From: Paenibacillus sp. FSL K6-1096
GTDB lineage: Bacteria > Bacillota > Bacilli > Paenibacillales > Paenibacillaceae
NCBI RefSeq assembly: GCF_037977055.1
Contig: NZ_CP150274.1
Span: 4,774,001-4,838,000 of the forward strand
Reading direction: 5' to 3'
Length of the DNA: 64,000 nucleotides
The position numbers were made by a program, and so were the translations under genes. Positions 41,755-50,901 of the stretch are shown here, piece after piece. The notes under the pieces were generated by a model. It saw nothing but the letters and a program-made list of their open reading frames with translations, had not been told where the DNA came from and made no database searches. Each line of letters opens with the position of its first letter. Position 1 is the stretch's first letter.

Positions 41755-43700
41755 ACAGTCTCACCCCGCATCAATTTCTTTTCGGTAGCCTTAACTTCAT
41801 CTACGGAAATGTAGTAGCCGCTGTCCTGATCGAAGGACATGAAGGCCAGCATGATGATCACGCCAATTCCGGAGACAATTGCCGGAATCCACATGCTGAA
41901 TACCAGGAAGAAGCCAAGGAAGAAGAAGATTACACCCAGAATGAACGGCTTGCCGGTATTGCTTGGCATATGAATCTTGGTGATTGTTTTGTCATCGTAG
42001 AGCGGAATGTTCTCGTGCTTCGCGGACCACAAGGCATCGCGGGTCTTCACCTTAGGAACAATGGCGAAGTTGTAGACCGGCATCGGGCTGTGTGTCGCCC
42101 ATTCCAGCGTACGGCCATCCCATGGGTCATTCGTCTCGTCACGCGGCATGTAGCGGGTACTCCAGTAGATGTTGTACACCAGCAGCACGAATCCGATGGC
42201 CAGACCTACGGCCCCGACGAAGCTCAGCATATTGAGCGGACCGAAGCCTGTTTCCTCCGAGTATGTGTACATACGCCGTGTCATACCCATGAGGCCCAGG
42301 AAGAACAACGGGAAGAAGGTCACATTGAAGGAAATAACGATCCACCAGAAGGAATGCTTGCCCAGCCGTTCGTTCAGGCGGAAGCCGAACACTTTCGGGA
42401 ACCAGTAGTAGAACCCGGCGATAACCGCGAATACAGCACCCGGAATCAGCACGTAGTGGAAGTGCGCAACCAGGAACATCGTGTTGTGATACTGGTAGTC
42501 GGCACTGGCCATCGCGAGCATGACACCGGTCACGCCGCCGATCGTGAAGATCGGAATAAAGGCGAGGGTGTACAGCATCGGTGTAGTGAAGCTGATCCTG
42601 CCTTTACGTAAGGTGAACAGCCAGTTGAATATTTTGACCCCGGTCGGTACGGCAATGGCCATCGTGGTGATCGAGAAGAAGCTGTTGACCATTGCGCCTT
42701 GGCCCATTGTATAGAAATGGTGCGCCCATACAAGGAAAGACAGGAGCGAGATAATCAGCATACTGAATACCATAGAGGTATAGCCGTACAGGTTCTTCTT
42801 GGAGAAGGTGGCGATAATCTCGCTATAGATCCCGAAGGCCGGGAGTATGACGATATATACCTCAGGATGTCCCCAGACCCAGAACAGGTTGGCCCAGAGC
42901 ATATCCATCCCGCCGTTGGCCATCGTGAAGAACTGTGAGCCGAACAGGCGGTCGAACATCATCAGCGCCAGCGCTACGGTAAGCACCGGGAAGGCGAAGA
43001 CGATAATAATGTTGGTGATGAGTACGGACCAGGTGAACATCGGCATTTTCATCAGCGTCATGCCTGGGGCCCGCATCTTCAGAATCGTTACAATGAAGTT
43101 CACCCCTGTGATCAGCGTCCCGATACCGGAAATCTGCAGCGCCAGGGAGTAATAGTTGTTGCCGACGGTCGGGCTGAACTCAATACTTGCCAGCGGGAAG
43201 TACGCTGACCATCCGGCATCCGGCGATCCGCCGATGACGAAGGAGATATTGAGCAGCATGGCTCCGAAGAAGAAGAGCCAGAAGCTGACGGCGTTAAGCC
43301 GCGGGAACGCGACGTCGCGCGCGCCGATCTGCAGCGGAATGATCACGTTCATCAGACCGATAATGAACGGCATCGCCATGAACAGGATCATGATCAGACC
43401 GTGGGTCGTGAAGACCTCGTTGTAGTGCTGCGCATCCAGGAACTTCATTTCCGGGGCAGCGGTCTGCAGCCGCATCATCATGGCGTCCACACCGCCGCGG
43501 AATAGCATGAGCAGCGCCGCGAGGATGTACATGACGCCGATCTTTTTGTGATCGACCGTGGTTAACCATTCACGCCACAGGTACCGCCATTTCTTGAAAT
43601 AGGTAAGCCCGACGATGATCCCGATGGTGGCCAGCGCGATGCTGACCATGGCGCCATAGATCAGGGGTTCGCCGTGAACCTTAAATTTGTCTAAATCCAT
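41751..43700 (-). CDS. qoxB: Quinol oxidase subunit I (heme-copper centre)
   Basis: 649 aa, about 14-15 membrane segments. Catalytic core of the terminal oxidase, reducing O2 to water and pumping protons. Heme and copper ligands are visible: His in TTHGLIMILFM (low-spin heme), WGHPEVYIVILP with the cross-linked His-Tyr, the paired His in VWAHHFYTMG (CuB) and HFHYVLIPG (both hemes). The length, with extra N- and C-terminal segments, matches quinol oxidases (QoxB/CyoB) rather than cytochrome c oxidases. AAAGGAG precedes the ATG. It lies 44 bases after qoxA. Confidence 0.95.
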   Translation of the reverse strand: MDLDKFKVHGEPLIYGAMVSIALATIGIIVGLTYFKKWRYLWREWLTTVDHKKIGVMYILAALLMLFRGGVDAMMMRLQTAAPEMKFLDAQHYNEVFTTHGLIMILFMAMPFIIGLMNVIIPLQIGARDVAFPRLNAVSFWLFFFGAMLLNISFVIGGSPDAGWSAYFPLASIEFSPTVGNNYYSLALQISGIGTLITGVNFIVTILKMRAPGMTLMKMPMFTWSVLITNIIIVFAFPVLTVALALMMFDRLFGSQFFTMANGGMDMLWANLFWVWGHPEVYIVILPAFGIYSEIIATFSKKNLYGYTSMVFSMLIISLLSFLVWAHHFYTMGQGAMVNSFFSITTMAIAVPTGVKIFNWLFTLRKGRISFTTPMLYTLAFIPIFTIGGVTGVMLAMASADYQYHNTMFLVAHFHYVLIPGAVFAVIAGFYYWFPKVFGFRLNERLGKHSFWWIVISFNVTFFPLFFLGLMGMTRRMYTYSEETGFGPLNMLSFVGAVGLAIGFVLLVYNIYWSTRYMPRDETNDPWDGRTLEWATHSPMPVYNFAIVPKVKTRDALWSAKHENIPLYDDKTITKIHMPSNTGKPFILGVIFFFLGFFLVFSMWIPAIVSGIGVIIMLAFMSFDQDSGYYISVDEVKATEKKLMRGETV

Positions 43701-43744
43701 TAGGGTGGCTCCTTTCAGTGTGTTGCATTAAGCTCCTCTCAGAG

Positions 43745-44761
43745 CTAGTGTCCTTCATGTGTGCTCTCATCGACGGGGGAGCTTGGCAGCGGCTCATCCA
43801 CTTCCGGATCAGGCTTGCTGTCAAATTCGGTGCCGCTGGACGGTTCGGGAGAAGGATGTATCTCTTTGTTATCCTGATGCTCCTGGCTGCCGTTGTCCAT
43901 GTCCATCTCTTTACCGCCGCCGCTCATATGCTCGCTGTGCTCTCCAGGAGGAGGACTGAACTCCAGATGGGTGGATGAGTAGGTTTTGCGTCCGAGGTGC
44001 TCAGCGGCCAGCAGGCCCTTGAATTCATCCTCAGTCAGCTTCGGAGCGGTCTCCTTCACTTCCTTCACCCATTCATCGTACTTCTGGCTGCTCAGGACAA
44101 GGGCTTCGAATTCCATGTGGGCGAAGCCTTTACCGCTGAAGTTGGCATTCTTGCCGATATAAGAGCCCTCGGTATCAGCGGACAGATGCAGCGTCGTAAG
44201 CATATCGCTCATAGCGTACTTCTGGCCCGCAAGCTGCGGAATCCACAGAGAGGTGATGGTCCCGAAGGAGTACATTCTGAATTCAACTGCACGGTGCACC
44301 GGAAGGTTCACGTAGTTGACCGTCTCGATGCCTTCTTCCGGGTAACTGAAATGCCATTTCCAGTTCGAGGAGGAAGCGTAAATGACCAGCGGCTTCTGAT
44401 CGTTATATTCCGCGGCCACGTTCTCTACTTTGGTTGTTGTCTTGACGGTTACAACGGACAGGAAGGCTACGATAATGATCGGGATGATAATCCAGATCGC
44501 TTCCAGTACCTTGTTGCCCTCCTCATGCTCAGGAATGTACCCCTCATTGCTTTTCTTCGCACGGTATTTCACCAGTACAAAAACATATAAGATGTAGACA
44601 ACAGCCAGTACACCAAGCATTACAATAATCGAGAGAATGATGGTGTCAGATAACGTCCTGGCAGACGGCCCCTTCGGGTTGAGAACAGTGAGTGAACTGC
44701 ATCCCGGCAGGAGAAGGATCAGGCTTAGAAACAAAGCGTATAACGGTCCCTTTTTCTTCAT
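43745..44761 (-). CDS. qoxA: Quinol oxidase subunit II (lipoprotein)
   Basis: 338 aa. The signal ends in the lipobox LLPGCSS, then two membrane segments and an outer cupredoxin domain (SSSNWKWHFSYPEEGIETVN, GTITSLWIPQLAGQKYAM). The Cys and His ligands of the CuA centre are absent, which marks a quinol rather than cytochrome c oxidase. The final ~70 residues form a His/Asp/Glu/Ser-rich tail (EHSEHMSGGGKEMDMDNG, and ending DESTHEGH) of low complexity that may bind metal. First gene of the operon, with GGAAGGAG before the ATG. Confidence 0.93.
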   Translation of the reverse strand: MKKKGPLYALFLSLILLLPGCSSLTVLNPKGPSARTLSDTIILSIIVMLGVLAVVYILYVFVLVKYRAKKSNEGYIPEHEEGNKVLEAIWIIIPIIIVAFLSVVTVKTTTKVENVAAEYNDQKPLVIYASSSNWKWHFSYPEEGIETVNYVNLPVHRAVEFRMYSFGTITSLWIPQLAGQKYAMSDMLTTLHLSADTEGSYIGKNANFSGKGFAHMEFEALVLSSQKYDEWVKEVKETAPKLTEDEFKGLLAAEHLGRKTYSSTHLEFSPPPGEHSEHMSGGGKEMDMDNGSQEHQDNKEIHPSPEPSSGTEFDSKPDPEVDEPLPSSPVDESTHEGH

Positions 44762-44831
44762 ATAGAACTCCTTCCTTCAATACTACTTTTCATTCGCCAT
44801 TCATTAATGGGCTTACACTTGATCTGTATCT

Positions 44832-44860
44832 ATAGTAAGAACTACTTACCCATAATGCAA
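44832..44860 (-). promoter_or_regulatory. Candidate promoter of qoxABCD
   Basis: On the minus strand TTGCAT and TACTAT are 17 bases apart, about 70 bases ahead of qoxA. The 500-base gap 44762-45261 is AT-rich and holds control regions for qox and the divergent deacetylase. It also contains a GGGGG-CAAAAA-CCCCC hairpin near 45053, whose role I cannot tell. Confidence 0.55.
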
Positions 44861-44951
44861 AATACATATTTTGTATATTTAGATAAATTAGTCCTTAAAA
44901 ATGGCTAACAAGTTAAATATGTGTGAGCAATTTGTTACAAGTACATAAGGG

Positions 44952-44967
44952 TATGATAAAGATCACT
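44952..44967. promoter_or_regulatory. Possible FNR/CRP-family site upstream of qox
   Basis: TATGA-TAAAGA-TCACT resembles the TGTGA-N6-TCACA dyad bound by FNR-type regulators, with mismatches in both halves. Its place about 90 bases upstream of the qox promoter would fit oxygen control, but the match is weak. Confidence 0.25.
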
Positions 44968-45261
44968 GTAGTGGCGCACTTTAGCTAATTTTAAGGTTGT
45001 TCAATCTTTGTTCAATATTTCATAATTGTTATTAAATTTGTCACATTTAATAGGGGGCAAAAACCCCCGATTTAACCCCGGACTGCCTGGTGCGACAGCA
45101 TCCGACGGGAAAGGGGCGCTCTCTGAACATTTTGCCGGACCATCATTTATCATTGCTGGATAGTAACATTTTTTTAGCTTGCGGTTACAATCTCTCAAAT
45201 TACGTTAATTGTATATGTGATAAAGTGATAGACAAATATACATAGATTGGAGACTGCTGCT

Positions 45262-46410
45262 GTGCGTATCAAAAAATTCATGCTATTATTCATGTCCTTA
45301 TTCCTGCTGACCGGTCTGGTGCAGAGCCCGGTGAACGCCGAAGCCAAGGGAGCTGCGCTTAAGCTTGGAATAAACGATAAAGTGAGTGCCATTGAAGCTG
45401 TATCGGTAAAAGACACCTATTATGTTCCTCTCCGTTCGCTTGCGGATGAATTGAAATGGACCCTGACCGGCCTTGCGGACGGAAAAATTCACATAGCCGG
45501 AGGGACGGGTTCGCTTACCCTCTTGAACAAGGATGGGGGCGCGGTGCTGAAGGACGGCCAGACTGTGCCGATGAGCACCTTCCTGCAGGACGGCAAACTG
45601 ATGGCTCCGCTGAAAGTTAGCGCGTATCTCGGATATAGCATTTCCTATGCAGGTGATAAATATTTACTGCGTGTGAAGGACGGCTCGGCCAAGCTTAGCG
45701 ATGCGGAGTTCACCGGTAAATATGCTGCAGAGCTGAAGCCGAAGGCTCCGGTGGCCCCGGCCACTCCGGCTAAACCGGCGGAACCGGGCAAGCCGGGCCG
45801 GACGGTGTATCTGACCTTTGACGATGGCCCGTCGGCGACAACGGGGGAGCTGCTGGATATCCTGAGCAAGTATGACGTGCAGGCCACTTTCTTTATGCTG
45901 GGGAATAATATGAACCAGCATCCGGCCCAGGTGAAGCGGATTGCGAAGGAAGGCTATGGCTTGGCCCTGCACGGGGTAACCCACCGCAAAGAGAAGTTCT
46001 ATGCCTCTCCGGCAGCAGCGCTTGGCGAGATGTCAGGGGCGAATGCGACGCTGAAGAAGCTGACGGGAGCCAGCACTACACTGATCCGTACCCCTTACGG
46101 AAGCAAGCCTTATTTCACCAAGTCCTTCCGGGATAAGGTTCTCAGCCAGGGCTATCATCTGTGGGACTGGAATGTGGATTCCTACGACTGGAAGTACAAA
46201 GAGAACAGCGACAGAATCTATAACACTGTGCTGGATCAGGTGAATAAGCTGAAGGCGTCGAAGACCAATCCGGTCATTCTGATGCATGACCAGAAGGCTA
46301 CGCTGAAGGTGCTGCCGCGCCTGCTGGAGAAGCTGAAGAAGGACGGCTACACGTTCGAGCTGATTACGAAGGACATGGAGCCGGTGAACTTCTGGAAGGA
46401 TAAGAGATAA
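45262..46410 (+). CDS. Secreted polysaccharide deacetylase with stalk domain
   Basis: Removes N-acetyl groups from a wall or extracellular polysaccharide. 382 aa from a GTG preceded by TTGGAG; an upstream TTG overlaps that site and is unlikely. After a signal peptide comes a 'copper amine oxidase N-terminal-like' stalk domain (about 30-150; VKDTYYVPLRSLADELKW), a Pro/Ala linker, then a NodB domain. The five motifs are present: TFDDGP, HGVTHRK, RTPYGSKP, DWNVDSYDW and ILMHDQ. The first Asp and the two His supply the catalytic base and metal site. Monocistronic, divergent from qox, with a terminator after it. Confidence 0.9.
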   Translation: MRIKKFMLLFMSLFLLTGLVQSPVNAEAKGAALKLGINDKVSAIEAVSVKDTYYVPLRSLADELKWTLTGLADGKIHIAGGTGSLTLLNKDGGAVLKDGQTVPMSTFLQDGKLMAPLKVSAYLGYSISYAGDKYLLRVKDGSAKLSDAEFTGKYAAELKPKAPVAPATPAKPAEPGKPGRTVYLTFDDGPSATTGELLDILSKYDVQATFFMLGNNMNQHPAQVKRIAKEGYGLALHGVTHRKEKFYASPAAALGEMSGANATLKKLTGASTTLIRTPYGSKPYFTKSFRDKVLSQGYHLWDWNVDSYDWKYKENSDRIYNTVLDQVNKLKASKTNPVILMHDQKATLKVLPRLLEKLKKDGYTFELITKDMEPVNFWKDKR

Positions 46411-46438
46411 GCGCGGAGCCGCTTACGGTAGGAACAGT

Positions 46439-46483
46439 AAAGAGCAAGCCCATGGGGAGATTCCTCAGGGCTTGCTCTTTTTG
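46439..46483 (+). terminator. Terminator after the deacetylase gene
   Basis: AAAGAGCAAGCCC pairs with GGGCTTGCTCTTT, ending in TTTTT; the A-run on the left would allow termination from the other side too. Confidence 0.9.
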
Positions 46484-46527
46484 TGCGGGAATTCCATGCT
46501 GCATTAGCAAAATGTTACTGGTTAAGG

Positions 46528-46575
46528 TTGACAGAACTCCCTGACTGTATTAATAATAGTAGTACAGTTAATACA
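46528..46575 (+). promoter_or_regulatory. Promoter with overlapping YtrA-type operator
   Basis: TTGACA (46528-46533) and TAATAA (46551-46556) are 17 bases apart. Two nested inverted repeats overlap the -10 and start region: ACTGTA/TACAGT (46544-46549, 46563-46568) and TGTATTAA/TTAATACA (46546-46553, 46568-46575). A dimeric GntR protein could bind here and block transcription. The adjacent gene encodes such a protein, so autoregulation is likely. Confidence 0.75.
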
Positions 46576-46618
46576 CTCTGGTACAGCTGCAAGGGTATCA
46601 GATGAAGGGAGGACTGTC

Positions 46619-47008
46619 ATGTTCGAGTTGGATGTACGCAGCCGGAAGCCGATCTACGAGCAGCTGACCGATAAGGTCAAGGAGATGATTATGCACGGGA
46701 TTCTGCGGGCGGATGAACAATTGCCTTCGGTAAGGGCGTTATCCTCACAGCTCACGGTGAACCCCAATACGATCCAGAAGGCGTACCGGGAGCTGGAGCG
46801 GGAAGGCTATATCTATTCGCTGCAGGGCAAGGGCAATTTCGTAGCCGCCATGCAGCAGGAGCATAACGAGAGCAAGCGGGCCGGGCTGAAGACAGAGCTG
46901 CTGCGGCTGATGGCGGAGGCGGTCTATCTCGGATTCACTGAGAGCGAGATCAGTGCGCTGTACCGCCAGTCGCTGGATCAGAGAAGAGAGGGGAACAGCC
47001 ATGATTGA
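46619..47008 (+). CDS. GntR-family regulator, YtrA subfamily
   Basis: 129 aa: an N-terminal winged helix (PIYEQLTDKVKEMIMHGIL, LPSVRALSSQLTVNPNTIQKAY) followed by a short helical tail of about 50 residues. The small C-terminus is typical of YtrA regulators that control ABC transporter operons responding to wall-active antibiotics. GGGAGG precedes the ATG. The stop overlaps the ATPase start by 8 bases. The upstream dyads are its probable operator. The inducer is not predictable. Confidence 0.9.
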   Translation: MFELDVRSRKPIYEQLTDKVKEMIMHGILRADEQLPSVRALSSQLTVNPNTIQKAYRELEREGYIYSLQGKGNFVAAMQQEHNESKRAGLKTELLRLMAEAVYLGFTESEISALYRQSLDQRREGNSHD

Positions 47009-47903
47009 GATACGCGGGGTCAGCAAGATTTTTCAGGGGGATAAGGCGGTCGACCATCTGTCCCTGACTGTACATAAAGGCGCCATCTACGGATTGCTGG
47101 GATCGAATGGAGCCGGCAAAACCACGCTGCTGAAGACACTGGCCGGGATCTACCGTCCTGATGCAGGCACGGTCAAGCTCAGCGGACAGCCTGTCTTCGA
47201 ATCGCCGGAGGTGAAGCGCAGAATGATCTTCATGCCGGATAGCCCTTACTTCTTCGCCCAGGCAACGATCCGCAGTATGGCCGCCTTCTACCGGTCCATC
47301 TATCCGCAGTGGAGCCAGAAGCGGTATGACGAGCTGGTAGCGATGTTCCGGCTGGATCCCCGGCGCAGGCTGAGCCGCTTCTCCAAGGGGATGCAGCGCC
47401 AGGCCGCTCTCCTGCTGGCGCTTAGCTGCAGGCCGGAGGTGCTGATCATGGATGAGCCGATCGACGGGCTGGACCCGGTGATGCGCCGCCAGATCAAGAA
47501 TCTCCTGTTCCAGGAGGTAGCCGAGCACGAGCTTACGGTGCTGATCTCCTCGCATAATCTGCGCGAGATTGAGGATCTGTGCGATCATGTGGGCATTATG
47601 CATCAAGGGCGGATGCTGGTCGAGAAGGAACTGGATGATCTGAAATCGGACACGCATAAGATTCAGGTTGCCTTCCGTGACGAACGCCACGCGGCCGCGC
47701 TGGAATCCAAGCTGGAGATTCTCCACCGCGAGGAACGGGGAAGCGTCAGGCTGTATATTGCCAGAGGCGACCGCGAGCGCATCAGCCAGGCTTTTCATGT
47801 CTATGATCCGTATGTGTTTGACCTGCTGCCGCTAACACTGGAGGAAATCTTTATTTATGAAATGGGGGGTGCCGGTTATGACGTTCAGCCGATTATTCTG
47901 TAA
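47001..47903 (+). CDS. ABC transporter ATPase of the YtrA operon
   Basis: 300 aa. Walker A is LLGSNGAGKTTLL, the signature is variant (RFSKGMQRQAALLLAL), Walker B is VLIMDEPIDGLDP, and the switch His is in ISSHNLREIEDL. A C-terminal extension of ~80 residues (HKIQVAFRDERHAAALESKL) follows, as in YtrB/EcsA-like export ATPases. The start is chosen by GAGAGGGG and overlap with the regulator gene. It works with the following permease; the substrate may be a peptide antibiotic or membrane-active compound. Confidence 0.88.
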   Translation: MIEIRGVSKIFQGDKAVDHLSLTVHKGAIYGLLGSNGAGKTTLLKTLAGIYRPDAGTVKLSGQPVFESPEVKRRMIFMPDSPYFFAQATIRSMAAFYRSIYPQWSQKRYDELVAMFRLDPRRRLSRFSKGMQRQAALLLALSCRPEVLIMDEPIDGLDPVMRRQIKNLLFQEVAEHELTVLISSHNLREIEDLCDHVGIMHQGRMLVEKELDDLKSDTHKIQVAFRDERHAAALESKLEILHREERGSVRLYIARGDRERISQAFHVYDPYVFDLLPLTLEEIFIYEMGGAGYDVQPIIL

Positions 47904-49887
47904 CGCCAGCCTGATCCGCCAGAACCTGCGCCAGCACGGGTGGATTGGAATTTTGTATACTCTTGTCCTGTTGTTTCAGCTTCCGCTGCAGATGTTCATG
48001 TACGGCGATCCGCTTAGGGAGCCTGTGCAGTTGGATAACCTGTTCAACCTGGGTGCCGATATTGCGCCTTTCGTTATGGCTTTTCCAGCGGTCGCCGGGC
48101 TGTTCCTGTCCCGTTACCTGCAGGCCAGAATGGCCGCGGATCTGATGCACAGCCTTCCGCTGCGCCGCTCGCATCTGCTGTCTTCCCATATATTTAGCGG
48201 GCTTCTTCTACTGCTGCCGCCGGTATGGGTTACCGCTGCGGTTACAGCACTGGTCCGTCCCTTGAAGAGCAACATGTATGTCTATCACGGAGCAGAGGTC
48301 TGGGAATGGTGCCTGACCCTTACAGTGCTGACCCTGTTTCTGTTTGCGTTCACGATGTTTGTGGGGATATGTACAGGGCAGACCATTCTACAGGGAGTGG
48401 TGGTCTTCATTCTGCTGCTGCTGCCGTCAGCTCTTCTGGAATTTATCAATATGCATCTGAGCCGTTATCTGTATGGATACTCGAATTGGTTTGGGCTGAC
48501 GCAGGTGTCCACTAATGATTGGTCGCCGCTTCTGCGGATTATGGATATGTCTTACAACACCTTTAGACCTACGGAGCTGTGGATTTATGCTCTGTTATCC
48601 GTTGTGTTCCTTGCGCTGTCCTTCATATTGTATCCTAAGCGTCACAGTGAGAAGGCCGGGCATGCGGTAGCGTTCACCTACTTCGATCCGCTGTTCAAAG
48701 CGGGAGTGATGTTCTGCAGTATGCTGGTTGCGCTTAGCTATTTCGGCAGCAACAAGCAGGGGATGGGCTGGATCATCGGCAGTGTCCTTGCCGGAGGGCT
48801 GGTCGGGTATATCATCGTCGAGATGCTTCTCCGCAAAAGCTGGCATATTCTGACCCGCAGGCTGCCGCTTGAATTCGCGGTATACAGTGTGCTGCTGGGA
48901 CTGCTGCTCTATGTTCCTGTATCCGGCTTAACCGGATATGAGAACCGGGTTCCGGCGAGTGACAAGGTGGCTGCGGTCTTCGCCGGAGGCAATTATGAGC
49001 AATTGATGCATCCCCCGCAGGGCGGTGAGAACGCTGAAATCCTGGTAGATGATATCCGGTCCAAGGACCCGAAGTATATCGAAGCGGTAACCGCGCTGCA
49101 TCGGGCTGTCGTCACGGCGCGGCCGGAGCAGAAGGGGGATGTGTGGAGCGATAGCTATCCTCCACGGCAGCGCTTCACGTTGTCTTACCAGTTGAAGAAC
49201 GGAAGAACGCTGCTACGGACGTATCTGGTTCCGAGGGCGGGCTTCGAGCCGGAGCTGAAGGCGGTGATGGGACATACGGATTACAAGCGCGAGCGCTACC
49301 AAATCTCGCAGATGGAGGAGGATGTGGAGAGCATCCGGATGAGTAATCTGAACAAGGCCTTCAGTATTTCCGACCCGCAGGAGGTTCAGGAATTCAAGGG
49401 CATTCTCATTCGTGAACTGCTGAATATGTCCTACGAGGATCAGGTTTCGGATCAGCGGTCACGGGGGTCCATCCGCGTTCTGCATAAGCCGGATCACAAC
49501 GGAAACCAGTTCCCCTACACTTATGACTGGTACCCGTCCTATCATGAACTGGGGGCTTGGCTGGAACAGAAGGGCTATGCCGATAAAATCAGGATTACAG
49601 CAGCGGATGTCGTGTCCGCTGAGATGTTCAGGGATATCCATCACAGCGAGCTGCCGTCTGGGCTGCGATATGATCCTAAGGCTCGTATGGAGTTAGCCCG
49701 CACCGAGAAACGGTCGGTCATGGTCACAGACAAGACGCTGATCAGCGGCATTCTGGAGCACCGCCGCAATTTTACCCGCGAGGAGGGGAGGGTTGTGGTG
49801 AGAATAGAGTATAAGGATGGAACGATTAATTTTATTTCCCTGGAGGAGCAGGAGATGGCTCCGGCGCTGAAGGCGCTCCTTCCTTAA
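47878..49887 (+). CDS. ABC transporter permease with large C-terminal domain
   Basis: 669 aa. Six to seven membrane segments occupy residues ~15-360 (LYTLVLLFQLPLQMFMYG, PFVMAFPAVAGLFLSRYL). One more membrane span (VYSVLLGLLLYVPV) leads to a soluble domain of ~290 residues of alternating alpha/beta type, probably outside the cell. The combination resembles GntR-linked permeases of Bacillus and Paenibacillus that carry a DUF6449-like domain, an assignment made from memory of the family. The ATG lies 8 bases after GGGGGG and overlaps the ATPase gene by 26 bases. A sensing or binding role for the outer domain is inference. Confidence 0.82.
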   Translation: MTFSRLFCNASLIRQNLRQHGWIGILYTLVLLFQLPLQMFMYGDPLREPVQLDNLFNLGADIAPFVMAFPAVAGLFLSRYLQARMAADLMHSLPLRRSHLLSSHIFSGLLLLLPPVWVTAAVTALVRPLKSNMYVYHGAEVWEWCLTLTVLTLFLFAFTMFVGICTGQTILQGVVVFILLLLPSALLEFINMHLSRYLYGYSNWFGLTQVSTNDWSPLLRIMDMSYNTFRPTELWIYALLSVVFLALSFILYPKRHSEKAGHAVAFTYFDPLFKAGVMFCSMLVALSYFGSNKQGMGWIIGSVLAGGLVGYIIVEMLLRKSWHILTRRLPLEFAVYSVLLGLLLYVPVSGLTGYENRVPASDKVAAVFAGGNYEQLMHPPQGGENAEILVDDIRSKDPKYIEAVTALHRAVVTARPEQKGDVWSDSYPPRQRFTLSYQLKNGRTLLRTYLVPRAGFEPELKAVMGHTDYKRERYQISQMEEDVESIRMSNLNKAFSISDPQEVQEFKGILIRELLNMSYEDQVSDQRSRGSIRVLHKPDHNGNQFPYTYDWYPSYHELGAWLEQKGYADKIRITAADVVSAEMFRDIHHSELPSGLRYDPKARMELARTEKRSVMVTDKTLISGILEHRRNFTREEGRVVVRIEYKDGTINFISLEEQEMAPALKALLP

Positions 49888-49922
49888 GGTTCTTAGATTG
49901 GAGTAATTCGGCAGTGTGTAGT

Positions 49923-49966
49923 CCCCTCGTTAATGGGTGAATGTCCGTTAACGGGGGATTTCTTTG
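49923..49966 (+). terminator. Terminator after the YtrA-type operon
   Basis: CCCCTCGTTAA pairs with TTAACGGGGG across a 14-base loop and runs into ATTTCTTTG. Confidence 0.65.
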
Positions 49967-50108
49967 TTTAGGAGAGGCGGGGCGGCGCGCAGACCGAAGG
50001 TTGCTTCCAGTGTACGTGATGACATAGCATGGGTATATTATGATAATACGGCGCAATCAAGCGCACCAAGGCCCGCCATGCGGCGGCGGCCTGTAAGGAG
50101 GGATAAGC

Positions 50109-50654
50109 ATGGATGAGGTGCAGGATCATCTGGATCACGGCCTGCAGATTGTCTTCATCGGATTCAACCCCAGCATCCGCTCCGGGGAAGTGGGGCATCA
50201 CTATGCCAATCCGCGCAATAATTTCTGGCGTATTCTGCATAAGTCCGGTCTGACGCCGCGGTTATATGACGCCTCCGAGGACGGGGAGCTGTTGAAGCTG
50301 GGCTACGGCTTCACCAACATTGTCGCCCGGCCCACGGTAGGCGCTGAAGATATCACCCGCGAGGAGTATACGCAGGGCCGCGAGCTGCTTCGCGCCAAGC
50401 TGAAGGAATACCGCCCCGGGATCGCCTGCTTTGTCGGCAAGGGCGTCTACACCGAATTCAGCCGCCGGAAGACCGCTGCCTGGGGCTTCCAGGAGGGCGT
50501 TACTCCGGTAGTCGACGGGGTTCGGGAGTTCGTGGCCCCTTCGTCCAGCGGGCTGGTCCGTATGCCGATGACGGAGATTATCGCCATCTACCGCCAGCTC
50601 TATGAGTTCACGCAGGAGCATGAGCCGGATCAGGGCAACTTGGCTGACGTTTGA
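50109..50654 (+). CDS. mug: G/U mismatch-specific DNA glycosylase
   Basis: Base-excision repair enzyme that removes uracil, ethenocytosine or thymine from mismatches with G. 181 aa. The catalytic water-activating Asn lies in VFIGFNPSIRS (GINPG in E. coli), the DNA-wedge region in ANPRNNFWRILHKSG, then GYGFTNIVARPT, and the second conserved motif is PSSSGLVRM (NPSGLSR in E. coli). AAGGAGGGATAAGC precedes the ATG. Monocistronic. Confidence 0.92.
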   Translation: MDEVQDHLDHGLQIVFIGFNPSIRSGEVGHHYANPRNNFWRILHKSGLTPRLYDASEDGELLKLGYGFTNIVARPTVGAEDITREEYTQGRELLRAKLKEYRPGIACFVGKGVYTEFSRRKTAAWGFQEGVTPVVDGVREFVAPSSSGLVRMPMTEIIAIYRQLYEFTQEHEPDQGNLADV

Positions 50655-50659
50655 GCTGT

Positions 50660-50870
50660 CCCCCGGACTCCAAGGCCGTTACTTCGGCCCGAAGCTGCCA
50701 CAGCCGCCTCCATGCGGCCTCAGAAGCCGCTATTTCCATAAAAGCCATTCGATCCGTCCCCTATAGGGGCAAATAAGCGCCTCTGAGTCCGCAACACGCG
50801 CAAAAAAGGTGTTTTTCGGCAAACAGGGGCCCTGGAGTCCGCGTGGACTCTGGTAAGGCCAGCAACTGAG
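50660..50870. repeat. Intergenic repeat element, type B, copies 2 and 3
   Basis: The gap 50655-50947 has no gene. It contains GGACTCCAAGGCCGTTACTTCGG and two related blocks, GCAAATAAGCGCCTCTGAGTCCGC (near 50769) and GCAAACAGGGGCCCTGGAGTCCGC (near 50819), shown here in full words of the family. The first block matches the 10.6-10.8 kb gap. Internal GGACTC...GAGTCC arms could fold. Confidence 0.6.
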
Positions 50871-50901
50871 CTTACATCTCAGCACAGGTGCACAGCACAC
50901 A

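Noticed and set aside
44920..44945. Rex-type redox repressor site upstream of qox
   Set aside because: TTGTAACAAATTGCTCACA on the minus strand has the ends but the wrong length and several mismatches.
45050..45075. Terminator formed by GGGGG-CAAAAA-CCCCC
   Set aside because: It lies in a divergent control region with no gene ending there, and no T-run follows; its role cannot be told.
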